Program-made: the position numbers and the translations under genes
Source of the DNA: Kaistia defluvii
GTDB taxonomy: Bacteria > Pseudomonadota > Alphaproteobacteria > Rhizobiales > Kaistiaceae
DNA: 64,000 bases
Assembly (NCBI RefSeq): GCF_040548815.1
Contig: NZ_JBEPSM010000001.1
Coordinates: forward strand, 248,001 to 312,000
Reading direction: 5' to 3'
In this document: piece by piece, positions 48,720 through 58,652 of the stretch
How the letters are laid out: each line of letters opens with the position of its first letter
Numbering within the stretch: position 1 is the stretch's first letter
Notes under the pieces: model-generated
What the model saw: only the letters and a program-made list of their open reading frames with translations
Database searches by the model: none
Told to the model about the DNA's origin: nothing

Positions 48720-51362
48720 TCAGGCAAGCGTCCGCGTGACGATGTCGAGCGTGTCCGGCGACAGGTCCGGCGCCGCGGCGATCCGGCGCAGTGCCGCCTC
48801 GGCACGGGTCCGGCGAACCGGCTCCAGCGCCCGCCACGAGCGGAAACTGACCAGCAACCTGGCCGTGGTCTGCGGGTTGCGCTTGTCCAGCTCCAGCGCG
48901 AAATCGGCGAGGAAATCGTAGCCGGCGCCGTCCACCCGGTTGAACTGCGTCTGGTTGGCGCTTGCGAAGCTGCCGACGAGCGCGCGCACCCGGTTGGGGT
49001 TGTTCGGCGAGTAGGAGGGGTGCTTCAGCAGCGCCTTCACCCGGTCCAGCGTATCCGAGGCCGGCACGGTCGCCTCCAGCGTCAGCCACTTGTCGAGCAC
49101 GAGCGCGTCGTCCTGGTAGCGCTTGTAGAAAGCGTCGAGCACCGCGCGGCGCTCGGGCAGGGCGGCCTGCGTGATCGCGGAAAGCGCCGCCAGCCGATCC
49201 GTCATGTTGTTCGCGGTTTCGAAATGCGCGAGCGCAGCGGCTATCGCCTCGGGCGAACGGCGCGCGAGCAGCAGATCGAGCAGGGTGTTGCGCAGCGCCC
49301 GTTTTCCGGCGCTCGCCGCATCCGGCCGGAAGGATTCCGCCCCCGACAGGCTGCCGTAGTGGCGCTCGATCCGGTTGCCGAGACCGGTCGAGATCGCCAG
49401 GCGAAGCTCACGCCGCGCCGCCGCGATCGCATCGGGATCGACATTCTGGCCAAGCTCGCGCGCGATGTCGGCTTCGCTCGGAAGCTGCAGCACCTGGGCG
49501 CGGAAGGCCGGCTCCAGCGTCTCGTCGTCCAGCACGCTGCCGAGCGCGTCGATCAGGGCCGGCTCGGCCTTGGCGGGGCGGCCGGCGATCTGTTCGGTTG
49601 TGCTGGCGACGAGATTACGCATGGCCAGCGTCTGGGCCGCCTGCCAACGGTTGAAGGGGTCGGCATCGGTGCGGACTTGGAACAGCAGGTCCGCGGCCGA
49701 GATGTCGATCGCCAGGCGGACGGGTGCGGAGAAGCCGCGCAGAAGGGACGGCACCGGGCGCCCGCCGACACCCTCGAACACCAGCGTCTGGCTGGCTTCC
49801 GTCAGATGAATGATGTCGCCCTCGACGCGGCCGCCGCTGACCGACCTAAACTCCATGTCCTCGCCATTCGGCCCGATCAGGCCAAAGCGGATCGGCATAT
49901 GCATCGGCTGCTTGCGGGCCTGGCCGGGCGTCGCCGGAATGCTCTGGCTCAAGGTCAGGCGGTAGGTGCGGTCGGCTTCGTCATAGGCGCCGCGGGAAAT
50001 GATCTGCGGGGTGCCGGCCTGCGAATACCAGAGCTTGAACTGCGTCAGGTCAGCGCCGGTCGCATCGGCGAAACTCGCCAGGAAATCCTCGATCGTCGCC
50101 GCGTCGCCGTCATGCCGCTCGACATAGAGGTCCATGCCCTTCCGGAAGTCGTCGGGGCCGAGAATGCTCTTCAGCATCCGGACGACCTCCGCACCCTTCT
50201 CATAGACGGTCGGCGTGTAGAAGTTGCTGATCTCGTGGTAGATTTCGGGCCGGACCGGATGGGCCAGCGGGCCGCCATCCTCCGGGAACTGCCGCGCCTG
50301 CAGCGTGCGCACATCGGCGATCCGCTTGACCGCGCGCGAGCGCATGTCGGACGAGAACTCCTGGTCGCGGAAGACGGTCAGCCCTTCCTTCAGGCAGAGC
50401 TGGAACCAGTCTCGGCAGGTGATGCGGTTGCCGGTCCAGTTGTGGAAATACTCGTGCGCGATGACGCCCTCGACATTGGCGTAGTCGGCATCGGTCGCGG
50501 TATCCGGGTCGGCCAGGACGTACTTGTCGTTGAAGACGTTGAGGCCCTTGTTCTCCATCGCGCCCATGTTGAAGTCGGACACGGCGACGATGATGAAGAT
50601 GTCGAGGTCGTATTCGAGGCCGAAGACGTCCTCGTCCCACTTCATCGAGCGTTTCAGCGCGTCCATCGCATAGGTGCAGCGCGCTTCCTTGCCGTGCTCG
50701 CAATAGATGCGCAGCTCGACCTCGCGCCCGGACGAGGTGGTGAAGCTGTCGGTGATGACGCCGAGATCGCCCGCGACCATGGCGAACAGGTAGGACGGCT
50801 TGGGGAAGGGGTCGTGCCAGACGGCGAAATGGCGATCGGTGCCGGGAACGTCGCCGCTCTCGACGGGATTGCCGTTGGCGAGCAGGATCGGCGCATCGGA
50901 CTTCTGAGCCTCGATGCGCGTCGTGTAGACGGCCAGAACGTCCGGCCGGTCGAGAAAGTAGGTGATGCGGCGGAAGCCCTCGGCCTCGCACTGCGTGCAA
51001 TAGGTGCCGCTGGTCCGGTAGAGCCCCATCAGCTTCGTGTTGGCGGCCGGATCGACGAGGGTCTCGATATCGAGCGTGAACGGCCGGTTCGGCACGTCAT
51101 GCAGCGTCAGCAGGCTCGGCGTCGCGGTGTAGCGGCCTTCGGGCAGCGTCGCGCCGTCGAGCTTCAATCCCTTCAGGGTGATCTCGTCGCCGACCAGTTC
51201 CAGGCGCCCGTTGCGGGCCTCGTCCGTGTTGGGCCGAAGCGCGATCGTGGCGACAACCCGGGTTGCAGAGGGCGCAAGCTGGAAATCCAGCCCGACCGTA
51301 TCGATGGTGAAGGCGGGAGCGCGATAGTCTTCGAGCCGGAACGGCGCGGCTTCGGTCTTCAT
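48720..51362 (-). CDS. pepN: aminopeptidase N (M1 family)
   Basis: An 880-residue zinc aminopeptidase that removes N-terminal residues from peptides. The substrate motif GAMEN covers residues 267-271 and the zinc site HEYFH residues 303-307, with the following NWTGNR and downstream Glu. Domain order (beta sandwich, catalytic domain, helical C-terminal domain) and length match bacterial PepN. I start at MKTEAAPF, the normal N terminus, after GGGAG; the open frame extends 20 codons further. A 201-nt gap without any gene separates it from the PleC-like gene on the same strand. Confidence 0.95.
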   Translation of the reverse strand: MKTEAAPFRLEDYRAPAFTIDTVGLDFQLAPSATRVVATIALRPNTDEARNGRLELVGDEITLKGLKLDGATLPEGRYTATPSLLTLHDVPNRPFTLDIETLVDPAANTKLMGLYRTSGTYCTQCEAEGFRRITYFLDRPDVLAVYTTRIEAQKSDAPILLANGNPVESGDVPGTDRHFAVWHDPFPKPSYLFAMVAGDLGVITDSFTTSSGREVELRIYCEHGKEARCTYAMDALKRSMKWDEDVFGLEYDLDIFIIVAVSDFNMGAMENKGLNVFNDKYVLADPDTATDADYANVEGVIAHEYFHNWTGNRITCRDWFQLCLKEGLTVFRDQEFSSDMRSRAVKRIADVRTLQARQFPEDGGPLAHPVRPEIYHEISNFYTPTVYEKGAEVVRMLKSILGPDDFRKGMDLYVERHDGDAATIEDFLASFADATGADLTQFKLWYSQAGTPQIISRGAYDEADRTYRLTLSQSIPATPGQARKQPMHMPIRFGLIGPNGEDMEFRSVSGGRVEGDIIHLTEASQTLVFEGVGGRPVPSLLRGFSAPVRLAIDISAADLLFQVRTDADPFNRWQAAQTLAMRNLVASTTEQIAGRPAKAEPALIDALGSVLDDETLEPAFRAQVLQLPSEADIARELGQNVDPDAIAAARRELRLAISTGLGNRIERHYGSLSGAESFRPDAASAGKRALRNTLLDLLLARRSPEAIAAALAHFETANNMTDRLAALSAITQAALPERRAVLDAFYKRYQDDALVLDKWLTLEATVPASDTLDRVKALLKHPSYSPNNPNRVRALVGSFASANQTQFNRVDGAGYDFLADFALELDKRNPQTTARLLVSFRSWRALEPVRRTRAEAALRRIAAAPDLSPDTLDIVTRTLA

Positions 51363-51628
51363 GAGGCAATACTCCCGTCGGTGGTGACCGGCTGTGCAAG
51401 GGCCGGTTTCACAGGGCTGCAAGATAGGGGGTTCGGCCGGGTGTCGCTATGGCAAAGGCCGAATTCCCCCGAAACTCCGGATTGTCTCTACGGGGCAGGG
51501 CTCGATGCGTCTGGGGCTTTAGGCGGGCGCATGCCGCAACGGTTTCCACCGTGTTGTGCGGCGGAGTTTCATCTCTGAGTTGCCTACCTCATTTCCTGAT
51601 GCTATTTCATCACGAGGGAGGATACCTC

Positions 51629-52654
51629 GTGGGAAAGACGACGCTGCAAGACGTCGCCCGGGAGGCTGGCGTCAGTCTCGCGACGGTTGATCGCGTGCTG
51701 AACGGGAGAGCCGGCGTCCATGCGCGAACGGTCGAGAAGGTGCAGACCGCTGTCGATCGGCTGAATTATCAGCCGGATCGGATGGCGTCGCGCCTCGCAC
51801 GCGGTCGTGACTATCGCTTCGAGATCATCCTTCCGATCGGCGCCAACGAATTCATGCGCATGCTCGAAACCGAGTTTCGGGCGACGGCGGAGCGCTACGT
51901 GCATGAGCGCGTCCTCCTCAACATCACGCTCGTCGACGTGTTCGACGGCGAGGCGCTGGCCGTCGCGCTGGAGAGCCTGCCGGCCGATGTCGACGGCATC
52001 GCGGTCGTGGCGCTCGATCATCCGGCCGTTGCCGAAGCCATCAACACCTTGGCCGATCAGGGCATTCCGGTCGTCACGCTGGTGTCGGACCTGCCCGGCA
52101 CCCGCCGCACGCATTTTGTCGGCATCGACAATTCCGCCGCCGGCCGCACCGCCGCCAGCCTGCTCGGTCGCTTTCTCGGTGGGCGCAAGGGCAAGGTCGG
52201 GCTGATCGCCGGCTCGCTGGCGCTGCGCGACCACATCGAGCGCCAGTACGGCTTCGAGCAGGTCGTCGCGCGCGAATATCCCGATCTGGAAGTGCTGCCG
52301 GTTCGCGAGGGGCGCGACGAGGACGACCGCGTGCGTCACGTCGCCGAGGCGCTGTTGGCCGAGCATGACGATCTCGTCGGCATCTACAATGTCGGCGCCG
52401 GTTCGACCGGCGTCGTGACCGCCTTGCAGAAGACCGGGCACACGCGCGACATCATCTTCGTGGCGCATGAACTCACCACCACCAATCGCCGCAACCTGAT
52501 CCGCGGCTCCATCGACGCCGTCATCAACCAGGATCCGGGCCACATGGCCCGTAGCGCCGCGCGCATCCTGCTGGCGATGCGCGAGGATATGGAGATCGTT
52601 CCCGGTCAGGAACGGATCAAGATCGATATTTTCATCCGGGACAACGTGCCGTAG
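51629..52654 (+). CDS. LacI-family transcriptional regulator of the sugar operon
   Basis: A 341-residue regulator. The helix-turn-helix and hinge (TTLQDVAREAGVSLATVDRV, LNGRAGVHARTVEKV) lie at about residues 4-55, followed by a periplasmic-binding-protein-like sensor domain. The GTG at 51629 has GGGAGG 8 nt upstream; an ATG 30 nt earlier lacks a ribosome site. It is the first gene of the sugar cluster and likely controls it. The inducer is unknown. The 266 nt upstream, shared with divergent pepN, contain AT-rich stretches but no operator I can define. Confidence 0.88.
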   Translation: MGKTTLQDVAREAGVSLATVDRVLNGRAGVHARTVEKVQTAVDRLNYQPDRMASRLARGRDYRFEIILPIGANEFMRMLETEFRATAERYVHERVLLNITLVDVFDGEALAVALESLPADVDGIAVVALDHPAVAEAINTLADQGIPVVTLVSDLPGTRRTHFVGIDNSAAGRTAASLLGRFLGGRKGKVGLIAGSLALRDHIERQYGFEQVVAREYPDLEVLPVREGRDEDDRVRHVAEALLAEHDDLVGIYNVGAGSTGVVTALQKTGHTRDIIFVAHELTTTNRRNLIRGSIDAVINQDPGHMARSAARILLAMREDMEIVPGQERIKIDIFIRDNVP

Positions 52655-52725
52655 CGGGGCGCTTGCTCTCATTTTCATCCGACCCGGGCGCAAGTCCGGG
52701 ATGCAGTATCCGAAGGAGGTTTTCG

Positions 52726-53781
52726 ATGAAGACGATCAAGGGGCCGGCGATCTTCCTGGCGCAGTTCGCGGGCGATGCCGCCCCGTTCAATTCGTTCGAC
52801 GCGATCTGTGGCTGGGCAGCCTCTCTCGGATATAAGGGCGTGCAGATCCCGACTTGGGACAGCCGCCTGATCGACCTCAACAAGGCATCCGATTCCAAGG
52901 ACTATTGCGACGAGCTCGCCGGCACCGCTGCCAGGCATGGCCTGGAGATCACGGAACTCGCCTCGCACATCATCGGCCAGCTGGTCGCGGTTCATCCCGT
53001 CTATGACGAGCTGATGGACGGCTTCACGATTCCGGCGATGCGCGGCAACCCGAAGGCGCGCCAGGAATGGGCCGTCGACCACCTGAAGCGCTGCGCCCGC
53101 GCCTCGAAGAACCTCGGCCTCCAGGCGCATCCGACCTTCTCGGGCGCGCTCGCCTGGCCGTTCCTCTATCCGTTCCCGCAGCGCCCGGCCGGCCTGGTCG
53201 AGGAAGCCTTCGCCGAACTCGGCCGCCGCTGGACGCCGATCCTCGACGTGTTCGAGGAGAATGGCGTCGACGTCGCCTACGAGATCCATCCGGGCGAAGA
53301 CCTGCATGACGGCATCACCTACGAGATGTTCCTAGCGGAGGTGAAGAACCATCCCCGCGCGAACCTGCTCTACGATCCCTCGCACTTCGTGCTGCAGCAG
53401 CTCGACTATCTCGAATACATCGACATCTATCACGAGCGCATCAAGGCGTTTCACGTCAAGGACGCGGAGTTCAACCCGACCGGCCGCCAGGGCGTCTATT
53501 CGGGCTATCAGAGCTGGGTCAACCGCGCCGGCCGCTTCCGCTCGCTTGGCGACGGCCAGGTCGATTTCGGCGCGATCTTCTCGAGGCTGACGGCCTATGA
53601 TTTCGACAGCTGGGCGGTGCTCGAATGGGAATGCGCGCTGAAGCATCCCGAGGACGGCGCGCGCGAGGGTGCCGAGTTCATCAAGCACCACATCATCCGC
53701 GTCACCGAACACGCCTTTGACGACTTTGCCGGTTCCGGCACCGACGAGGCGGCCAACCGCCGCATTCTCGGCATCGCCTGA
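52726..53781 (+). CDS. sugar phosphate isomerase/epimerase-like TIM-barrel enzyme
   Basis: A 351-residue protein of the xylose-isomerase-like TIM-barrel superfamily. Metal-ligand candidates are the Glu in VDVAYEIHPGEDLHDG, the Asp and His in LLYDPSHFVLQQ, the His in IKAFHVKDAEF and a late Glu in VLEWECALK. A perfect AAGGAGGT precedes the ATG at 52726. Family members isomerise, epimerise or cleave sugars and 3-keto sugars. The neighbouring oxidoreductase suggests they act in sequence. Exact reaction unknown. Confidence 0.85.
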   Translation: MKTIKGPAIFLAQFAGDAAPFNSFDAICGWAASLGYKGVQIPTWDSRLIDLNKASDSKDYCDELAGTAARHGLEITELASHIIGQLVAVHPVYDELMDGFTIPAMRGNPKARQEWAVDHLKRCARASKNLGLQAHPTFSGALAWPFLYPFPQRPAGLVEEAFAELGRRWTPILDVFEENGVDVAYEIHPGEDLHDGITYEMFLAEVKNHPRANLLYDPSHFVLQQLDYLEYIDIYHERIKAFHVKDAEFNPTGRQGVYSGYQSWVNRAGRFRSLGDGQVDFGAIFSRLTAYDFDSWAVLEWECALKHPEDGAREGAEFIKHHIIRVTEHAFDDFAGSGTDEAANRRILGIA

Positions 53782-53812
53782 CCCTCGGCAACCACACGGA
53801 TCGGAGAAAACA

Positions 53813-54991
53813 ATGGCAATCGGAGCCAGCAAGGAAGAAGCCGCCGGCCGTCGCATCCGCCTCGGCATGGTCGGCGGCGGGCAGGGCGCCTTCATCGGCG
53901 CCGTCCACCGCATCGCGGCGCGCATGGACGACCAGTATGACCTGGTCGCCGGCGCGCTCTCGTCGGACCCGGCCCGCGCCAAGGCGTCGGCCGCCGATCT
54001 CGGCATCGCCGAGGATCGCGCCTACACCTCCTATGAGGAGATGGCCAAGGCCGAGGCCGCCCGTCCGGACGGTATCGAGGTCGTGTCGATCGTCACGCCG
54101 AACCATGTCCATGCGCCCGCGGCCAAGGCATTCCTGAAGGCCGGCATCCACGTCATCTGCGACAAGCCGATGACGCTGACGGTCGAGGAATCCAAGGAAC
54201 TCGTCGAACTGGTGAAGTCGTCCGGCAAGATCTTCATGCTGACGCACAACTACACCGGCTACCCGATGATCCGGCAGGCGCGTGCCATGATCGCCAATGG
54301 CGATCTCGGCGAGATCCGCCTGGTGCAGGCCGAATATCCGCAGGACTGGCTGACCGAGCGGGCGGAAGCCACCGGCACCAACAAGCAGGCCGAATGGCGC
54401 ACCGATCCGGCCCGCACGGGCGCCGGCGGCTGCATCGGCGACATCGGCACCCACGCCTATAATCTCGCCTGCTTCGTCACCGGCCTGGAGATCGACCAGT
54501 TGCTGGCCCAGCTCTCGACCTTCGTCGAGGGACGCCAGGTCGATGACGACGTGCAGATCCTTCTGAAGTGGAAGGGCGGCGCCAAGGGCATGCTCTGGGC
54601 GAGCCAGGTCGCGGTCGGTAACGAGAACGGCCTGAAGCTCCGTGTCTACGGCACCAAGGGCGGCCTTGAATGGACGCAGGCGGACCCGAACTATCTCTGG
54701 TTCACCAAGTTCGGCGAGCCGAAGCAACTGCTGACGCGCGCCGGCGCCGGTGCCTGGCCTGAGGCGGCCCGCGTCAGCCGCGTGCCGGGCGGCCATCCGG
54801 AAGGCTATCTGGAAGGCTTCGCCAACATTTACACCGAGGCGGCCCGGGCCATTCATGCTGCCCGCGACGGCAGCAAGGTCGATCCGGCCGTGACCTATCC
54901 GACCGTCGAAGACGGCCTGGTCGGCATGCAGTTCATCGAAGCCGCCGTGGCATCGTCCAAGGCCGGCAACGTCTGGACCAAGGTAGGCTGA
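53813..54991 (+). CDS. Gfo/Idh/MocA family oxidoreductase
   Basis: A 392-residue NAD(P)-dependent sugar or polyol dehydrogenase. The N-terminal Rossmann motif is RLGMVGGGQGAFIGAVHR, the family Lys is in HVICDKPMTL and the catalytic region is CIGDIGTHAYNLACFV. It starts 31 nt after the isomerase and ends TGATG with the transporter gene, so it is part of one operon. Together with the isomerase it resembles pairs that process glycosides through 3-keto intermediates; the substrate is not determined. Confidence 0.88.
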   Translation: MAIGASKEEAAGRRIRLGMVGGGQGAFIGAVHRIAARMDDQYDLVAGALSSDPARAKASAADLGIAEDRAYTSYEEMAKAEAARPDGIEVVSIVTPNHVHAPAAKAFLKAGIHVICDKPMTLTVEESKELVELVKSSGKIFMLTHNYTGYPMIRQARAMIANGDLGEIRLVQAEYPQDWLTERAEATGTNKQAEWRTDPARTGAGGCIGDIGTHAYNLACFVTGLEIDQLLAQLSTFVEGRQVDDDVQILLKWKGGAKGMLWASQVAVGNENGLKLRVYGTKGGLEWTQADPNYLWFTKFGEPKQLLTRAGAGAWPEAARVSRVPGGHPEGYLEGFANIYTEAARAIHAARDGSKVDPAVTYPTVEDGLVGMQFIEAAVASSKAGNVWTKVG

Positions 54992-56547
54992 TGGCGATCG
55001 CCGAGGGGAGAGAGATGGGGACGAGTGCGCAGCCGCCTCTCCTGGAGGCGGTCGGGATTTCCAAGTCGTTTGGCCCCGTCGAGGTGCTGGGAGACATTAA
55101 CCTGGCTCTTGTGCCCGGCGAGGTCCACGCCATCATCGGCGAGAACGGCGCGGGCAAGTCCACGCTGATGAAGATCCTCGCCGGCCATCTGATGCCGACG
55201 AAGGGGGAACTGCGGATCGACGGGCAGCCGGTCGTCATGGCCGGCCCCGTCGATGCCGAGCATCGCGGCATCGTGCTCGTGCACCAGGAAATCCTCCTGG
55301 CGCCCGACCTGACCGTCGCGCAGAACATCTATCTCGGCCGCGAGGTCCGAAAGGGCCTGACGCTGGACGACAAGGCAATGAACAAGGGCGCGGCCGAAGC
55401 GGTGCGCGCCCTTGGCATCGACATCGATCCGACCACCATCGTCGGCCGGCTTTCGATCGCGCAGCGCCAGCTGGTGCAGATCGCCCGCGCGCTGCTGGTG
55501 CCGCACCGGATCGTCATCTTCGACGAGCCGACCGCCTCGCTGACCCTGACCGAGACCGACGCGCTGTTGCGCGTCATCCTGGACATCAAGAAGAAGGGCG
55601 CCGCCGTCCTCTACATCTCGCATCGTCTGCCCGAGGTGAAGGAGATCGCCGACCGCGTGACCGTGCTGCGCGACGGCAAGCTGATCACCACGCGTCCGGC
55701 AGAGGGGCTGGAAGCGGTCGACATGGCGCGACTGATGGTCGGCCGCGACGTCGCCAAGCTCTATCCGGACCGGGTCGCCACCCAGGCCGTCGACTACGCG
55801 CTGGAAGTCGACGACATGACGGTCCCGGGCTATGCGCAGGACGCCTCGTTCAAGCTGCGCAAGGGCGAGATCCTCGGCTTTGCCGGGCTGGTCGGCGCCG
55901 GCCGCACGGAATTGCTGGAAGGCGCGGTCGGGCTGCGTCCGTCGCATGGCAAGGTCAAGCTGAACGGCAGGCCGGTGAATTTCGTCACCGTTCGCGACAG
56001 CATGCGCGCCGGCATCGTTTATCTGAGCGAGGACCGGAAGGGCAAGGGCCTGCTGCTGGCGCAGAATCTCGGCATCAACCTGACGCTGGCGGCTCTTGGC
56101 CAGTTCGTGCGCGGGCTGCTGATCGACCGCGGCCGGGAAACCAAGGCGCTCGACGGCGCGATCACCGAGTTCGACATCCGCACGCGCAACAAGGACCTGC
56201 TCGCCGGCCAGCTTTCGGGCGGCAACCAGCAGAAGCTGCTGCTCGCCAAGATGATGCTGCTGAACCCGCAGATCGTCATCATCGACGAGCCGACGCGCGG
56301 CATCGACATCGGCACCAAGGAACAGATCTACAAGTTCATCGCCGAACTGGCGGAAAGCGGAAAGTCGGTCATCGTCATCTCGTCCGAGATGCAGGAAGTG
56401 ATCGGCATCTGCGACCGCATCCTCGTCATGCGTAACGGGCGCATCGTGGGCGAGGTGACCGGCAACCGCATGACCGAAGACGAGATCGTCGTTCTGGCGA
56501 CGGGCGTTACATCGAGGGAGGCCGCCTCGATGGCGGAGCAGGCATGA
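54991..56547 (+). CDS. sugar ABC importer ATPase, RbsA-like (two ATPase domains)
   Basis: A 518-residue ATPase with two nucleotide-binding domains. The first has Walker A GENGAGKST (residues 50-58), signature LSIAQRQ and Walker B VIFDEPTAS. The second has the degenerate GLVGAGRTE Walker A usual in this family, signature LSGGNQQK and Walker B VIIDEPTRG. The TGATG overlap gives the start used here; ATG at 55015 with GAGGGGAG before it is an equally good start and shortens the product by 8. It ends in an ATGA overlap with the permease. Confidence 0.94.
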   Translation: MAIAEGREMGTSAQPPLLEAVGISKSFGPVEVLGDINLALVPGEVHAIIGENGAGKSTLMKILAGHLMPTKGELRIDGQPVVMAGPVDAEHRGIVLVHQEILLAPDLTVAQNIYLGREVRKGLTLDDKAMNKGAAEAVRALGIDIDPTTIVGRLSIAQRQLVQIARALLVPHRIVIFDEPTASLTLTETDALLRVILDIKKKGAAVLYISHRLPEVKEIADRVTVLRDGKLITTRPAEGLEAVDMARLMVGRDVAKLYPDRVATQAVDYALEVDDMTVPGYAQDASFKLRKGEILGFAGLVGAGRTELLEGAVGLRPSHGKVKLNGRPVNFVTVRDSMRAGIVYLSEDRKGKGLLLAQNLGINLTLAALGQFVRGLLIDRGRETKALDGAITEFDIRTRNKDLLAGQLSGGNQQKLLLAKMMLLNPQIVIIDEPTRGIDIGTKEQIYKFIAELAESGKSVIVISSEMQEVIGICDRILVMRNGRIVGEVTGNRMTEDEIVVLATGVTSREAASMAEQA

Positions 56548-57548
56548 CCGACACCACCGCCAACAAGAATCCCGCCCGCCGCTCGTTCGGCGACATCGAT
56601 CTCCGCGCCGTGGCGCCCTTCGTCGCGCTCGCCGTGCTGCTGGTGCTGGGCGCGCTGGTGAACCCCAATTTCCTCGGGGTCGACAACCTTCTCAACGTGC
56701 TGACGCGCAGCGCCTTCATCGCGATCATCGCGGTCGGCGCCACCTTCGTCATTTCGGCCGGCGGACTGGATCTGTCGGTCGGCGCCATGTCGGCCTTCGT
56801 CGCCGGCGTGATGATCCTGTTCCTCAATACCGGCGTCGTCTCGGGCGAAATCCCGATGCTGGCGGTCGCCATGCTGCTGGCGATCGGCGTCGGCGGGCTT
56901 TGCGGCCTCGCCAATGGCGTGATCACGACGCAAGGGCGGATCGAGCCCTTCATCGTGACGCTGGGCACGATGGGCATCTTCCGGGCGCTCACCATTTACC
57001 TGGCCGAGGGCGGCTCGATTGCCATGAAGGCGCCGGATCTGCGCGCCGCCTACCGCCCGGTCTATTTCGGCAATGTCTTCGGCGTGCCGATCCCGGTGCT
57101 GGTCATCCTGGCCGTCGCGTTGATCGGCGCGTTCCTGCTGTATCGCACCGCCTTCGGCCGGCATGTCATCGCCGTCGGGTCGAATGAGGACGTGGCGCGC
57201 TATTCCGGCATCCCGGTCAACCGGGTCCGGACCCTGACCTATGTCATCCAGGGCGTTTGCGTCGCCATCGCGGTTCTCGTCTACGTGCCGCGCCTCGGCG
57301 CCGCCACGCCGACGACCGGCCTGCTGTGGGAATTGCAGGCCATCACCGCGGTAGTCATCGGCGGCACCGCCCTCAAGGGCGGCGTCGGCCGGATCTGGGG
57401 CACCATCTGCGGCGCCCTCATTCTCGAAGTGGTCGGCAACATCATGGTGCTGTCCAACTTCGTCAGCGAATACCTCATCGGAGCCGTACAGGGCGCCATC
57501 ATCATCATTGCGATGCTGGTCCAGCGCTCGCTCGTCCGGCGGCGGTGA
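56544..57548 (+). CDS. sugar ABC importer permease, RbsC-like
   Basis: A 334-residue inner-membrane permease with about nine or ten hydrophobic helices. Characteristic blocks are FVISAGGLDLSVGAMSAFVA, NGVITTQGRIEPFIVTLGT and the late ITAVVIGGTALKGGVGRIWG coupling region for the ATPase. It starts in an ATGA overlap with the ATPase gene. The next gene, the binding protein, lies 54 nt further on. Confidence 0.94.
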   Translation: MTDTTANKNPARRSFGDIDLRAVAPFVALAVLLVLGALVNPNFLGVDNLLNVLTRSAFIAIIAVGATFVISAGGLDLSVGAMSAFVAGVMILFLNTGVVSGEIPMLAVAMLLAIGVGGLCGLANGVITTQGRIEPFIVTLGTMGIFRALTIYLAEGGSIAMKAPDLRAAYRPVYFGNVFGVPIPVLVILAVALIGAFLLYRTAFGRHVIAVGSNEDVARYSGIPVNRVRTLTYVIQGVCVAIAVLVYVPRLGAATPTTGLLWELQAITAVVIGGTALKGGVGRIWGTICGALILEVVGNIMVLSNFVSEYLIGAVQGAIIIIAMLVQRSLVRRR

Positions 57549-57602
57549 GGGGAAGAGCGGAGATCAACTCCGCATTGCATTGGGCTAATTTGGGAGAGAG
57601 AA

Positions 57603-58547
57603 ATGCGGAAGCTTCTACTCGGATCGGTCGCGGCGGGCTTGATGCTCGTCGCCGGCGTCGCACAGGCGCAGGAAACCAAGACGATCGCCGTCTCCATTCC
57701 GGCGGCTGACCATGGCTGGACGGGCGGCGTCGTCTACCACGCCCAGGAACAGGCCAAGCGCCTTGAGGCCCGCTATCCCGGCCTCAAGGTCATCGTCAAG
57801 ACGTCGCCGGATGGTGCGTCGCAGGCGAACGCGCTGGAAGACCTGACCACCCAGGGCATCGACGCCCTGGTCACGCTGCCGCACAATTCCGATGAGCTGA
57901 CCGACCCGATCCGTCAGGTCAAGGAAAAGGGCGTCTTCATCACCGTCGTCGACCGCGCGCTCACCGACAACGCTGTTGCCGACCTCTACGTCGCCGGCAA
58001 CAACCCGGCCCTCGGCCGCGTCGCCGGCGAGTACATCAAGGAAAAGCTGAACGGCAAGGGTAACGTCGTCGTCATTCGCGGCCTGCCGATCGTCATCGAC
58101 GAAGAGCGCAACAAGGGCTTCGACGAGGGCATCGCCGGCAGCGACATCAAGGTTCTCGATCGCCAGTTCGGCAATTGGAGCCGCGATGACGCGTTCAAGG
58201 TGATGCAGGACTACCTGTCCAAGTATCCGCAGATCGACGCAGTCTGGACCCAGGACGACGATATGGCCGTCGGCGTTTTGGAGGCCATCAAGCAGGCCAA
58301 GCGCGAGGACATCCAGTTCGTCGTCGCCGGCGCCGGCATGAAGGACATGATCAAGAAGGTCATGGACGGCGACAAGATGATCCCGGTCGACATCCTCTAT
58401 CCGCCGGCGATGGTCGCCGTCGCGATGGATCTGACGGCTGCCGGTCTCTACGACCACCTGCCGGTCCGTGGCAGCTACATCCTCGACGCCACGCTGGTGA
58501 CGAAGGACAACGCCAAGGACTTCTACTACCCCGACTCGCCGTTCTAA
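57603..58547 (+). CDS. sugar ABC importer substrate-binding protein
   Basis: A 314-residue periplasmic binding protein of the RbsB type. The signal peptide covers about residues 1-22 (ends AQAQ). The two-lobed fold shows in KTIAVSIPAADHGWTGGVVY and VWTQDDDMAVGVLEAIKQAK. RBS GGGAGAGA lies before the ATG. Ligand unknown; the isomerase and oxidoreductase of the operon point to a sugar, sugar alcohol or glycoside. A strong terminator follows. Confidence 0.93.
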   Translation: MRKLLLGSVAAGLMLVAGVAQAQETKTIAVSIPAADHGWTGGVVYHAQEQAKRLEARYPGLKVIVKTSPDGASQANALEDLTTQGIDALVTLPHNSDELTDPIRQVKEKGVFITVVDRALTDNAVADLYVAGNNPALGRVAGEYIKEKLNGKGNVVVIRGLPIVIDEERNKGFDEGIAGSDIKVLDRQFGNWSRDDAFKVMQDYLSKYPQIDAVWTQDDDMAVGVLEAIKQAKREDIQFVVAGAGMKDMIKKVMDGDKMIPVDILYPPAMVAVAMDLTAAGLYDHLPVRGSYILDATLVTKDNAKDFYYPDSPF

Positions 58548-58569
58548 TCGGCCCGTCTGAACGTCCAGA

Positions 58570-58602
58570 CCCTCTCCCGCCGCGCGCGGGGGAGGGTTTT
58601 TT
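58570..58602 (+). terminator. rho-independent terminator of the sugar operon
   Basis: Stem CCCTCTCCCG (58570-58579) with CGGGGGAGGG (58587-58596, one wobble pair) and a TTTTTT tail. The stem resembles the type B repeat core, so a repeat hairpin may have been recruited as terminator. Confidence 0.85.
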
Positions 58603-58652
58603 GTTTTTTGTGGGGGCGACGCGTTGGGCGCGGGCCGGTCCCGCACCCTCGT

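Noticed and set aside
52680-52705. CCCGGG..CCGGG hairpin between the LacI gene and the isomerase as a type A repeat or operator
   Set aside because: Only loosely similar to a single type A arm and not a clean dyad.
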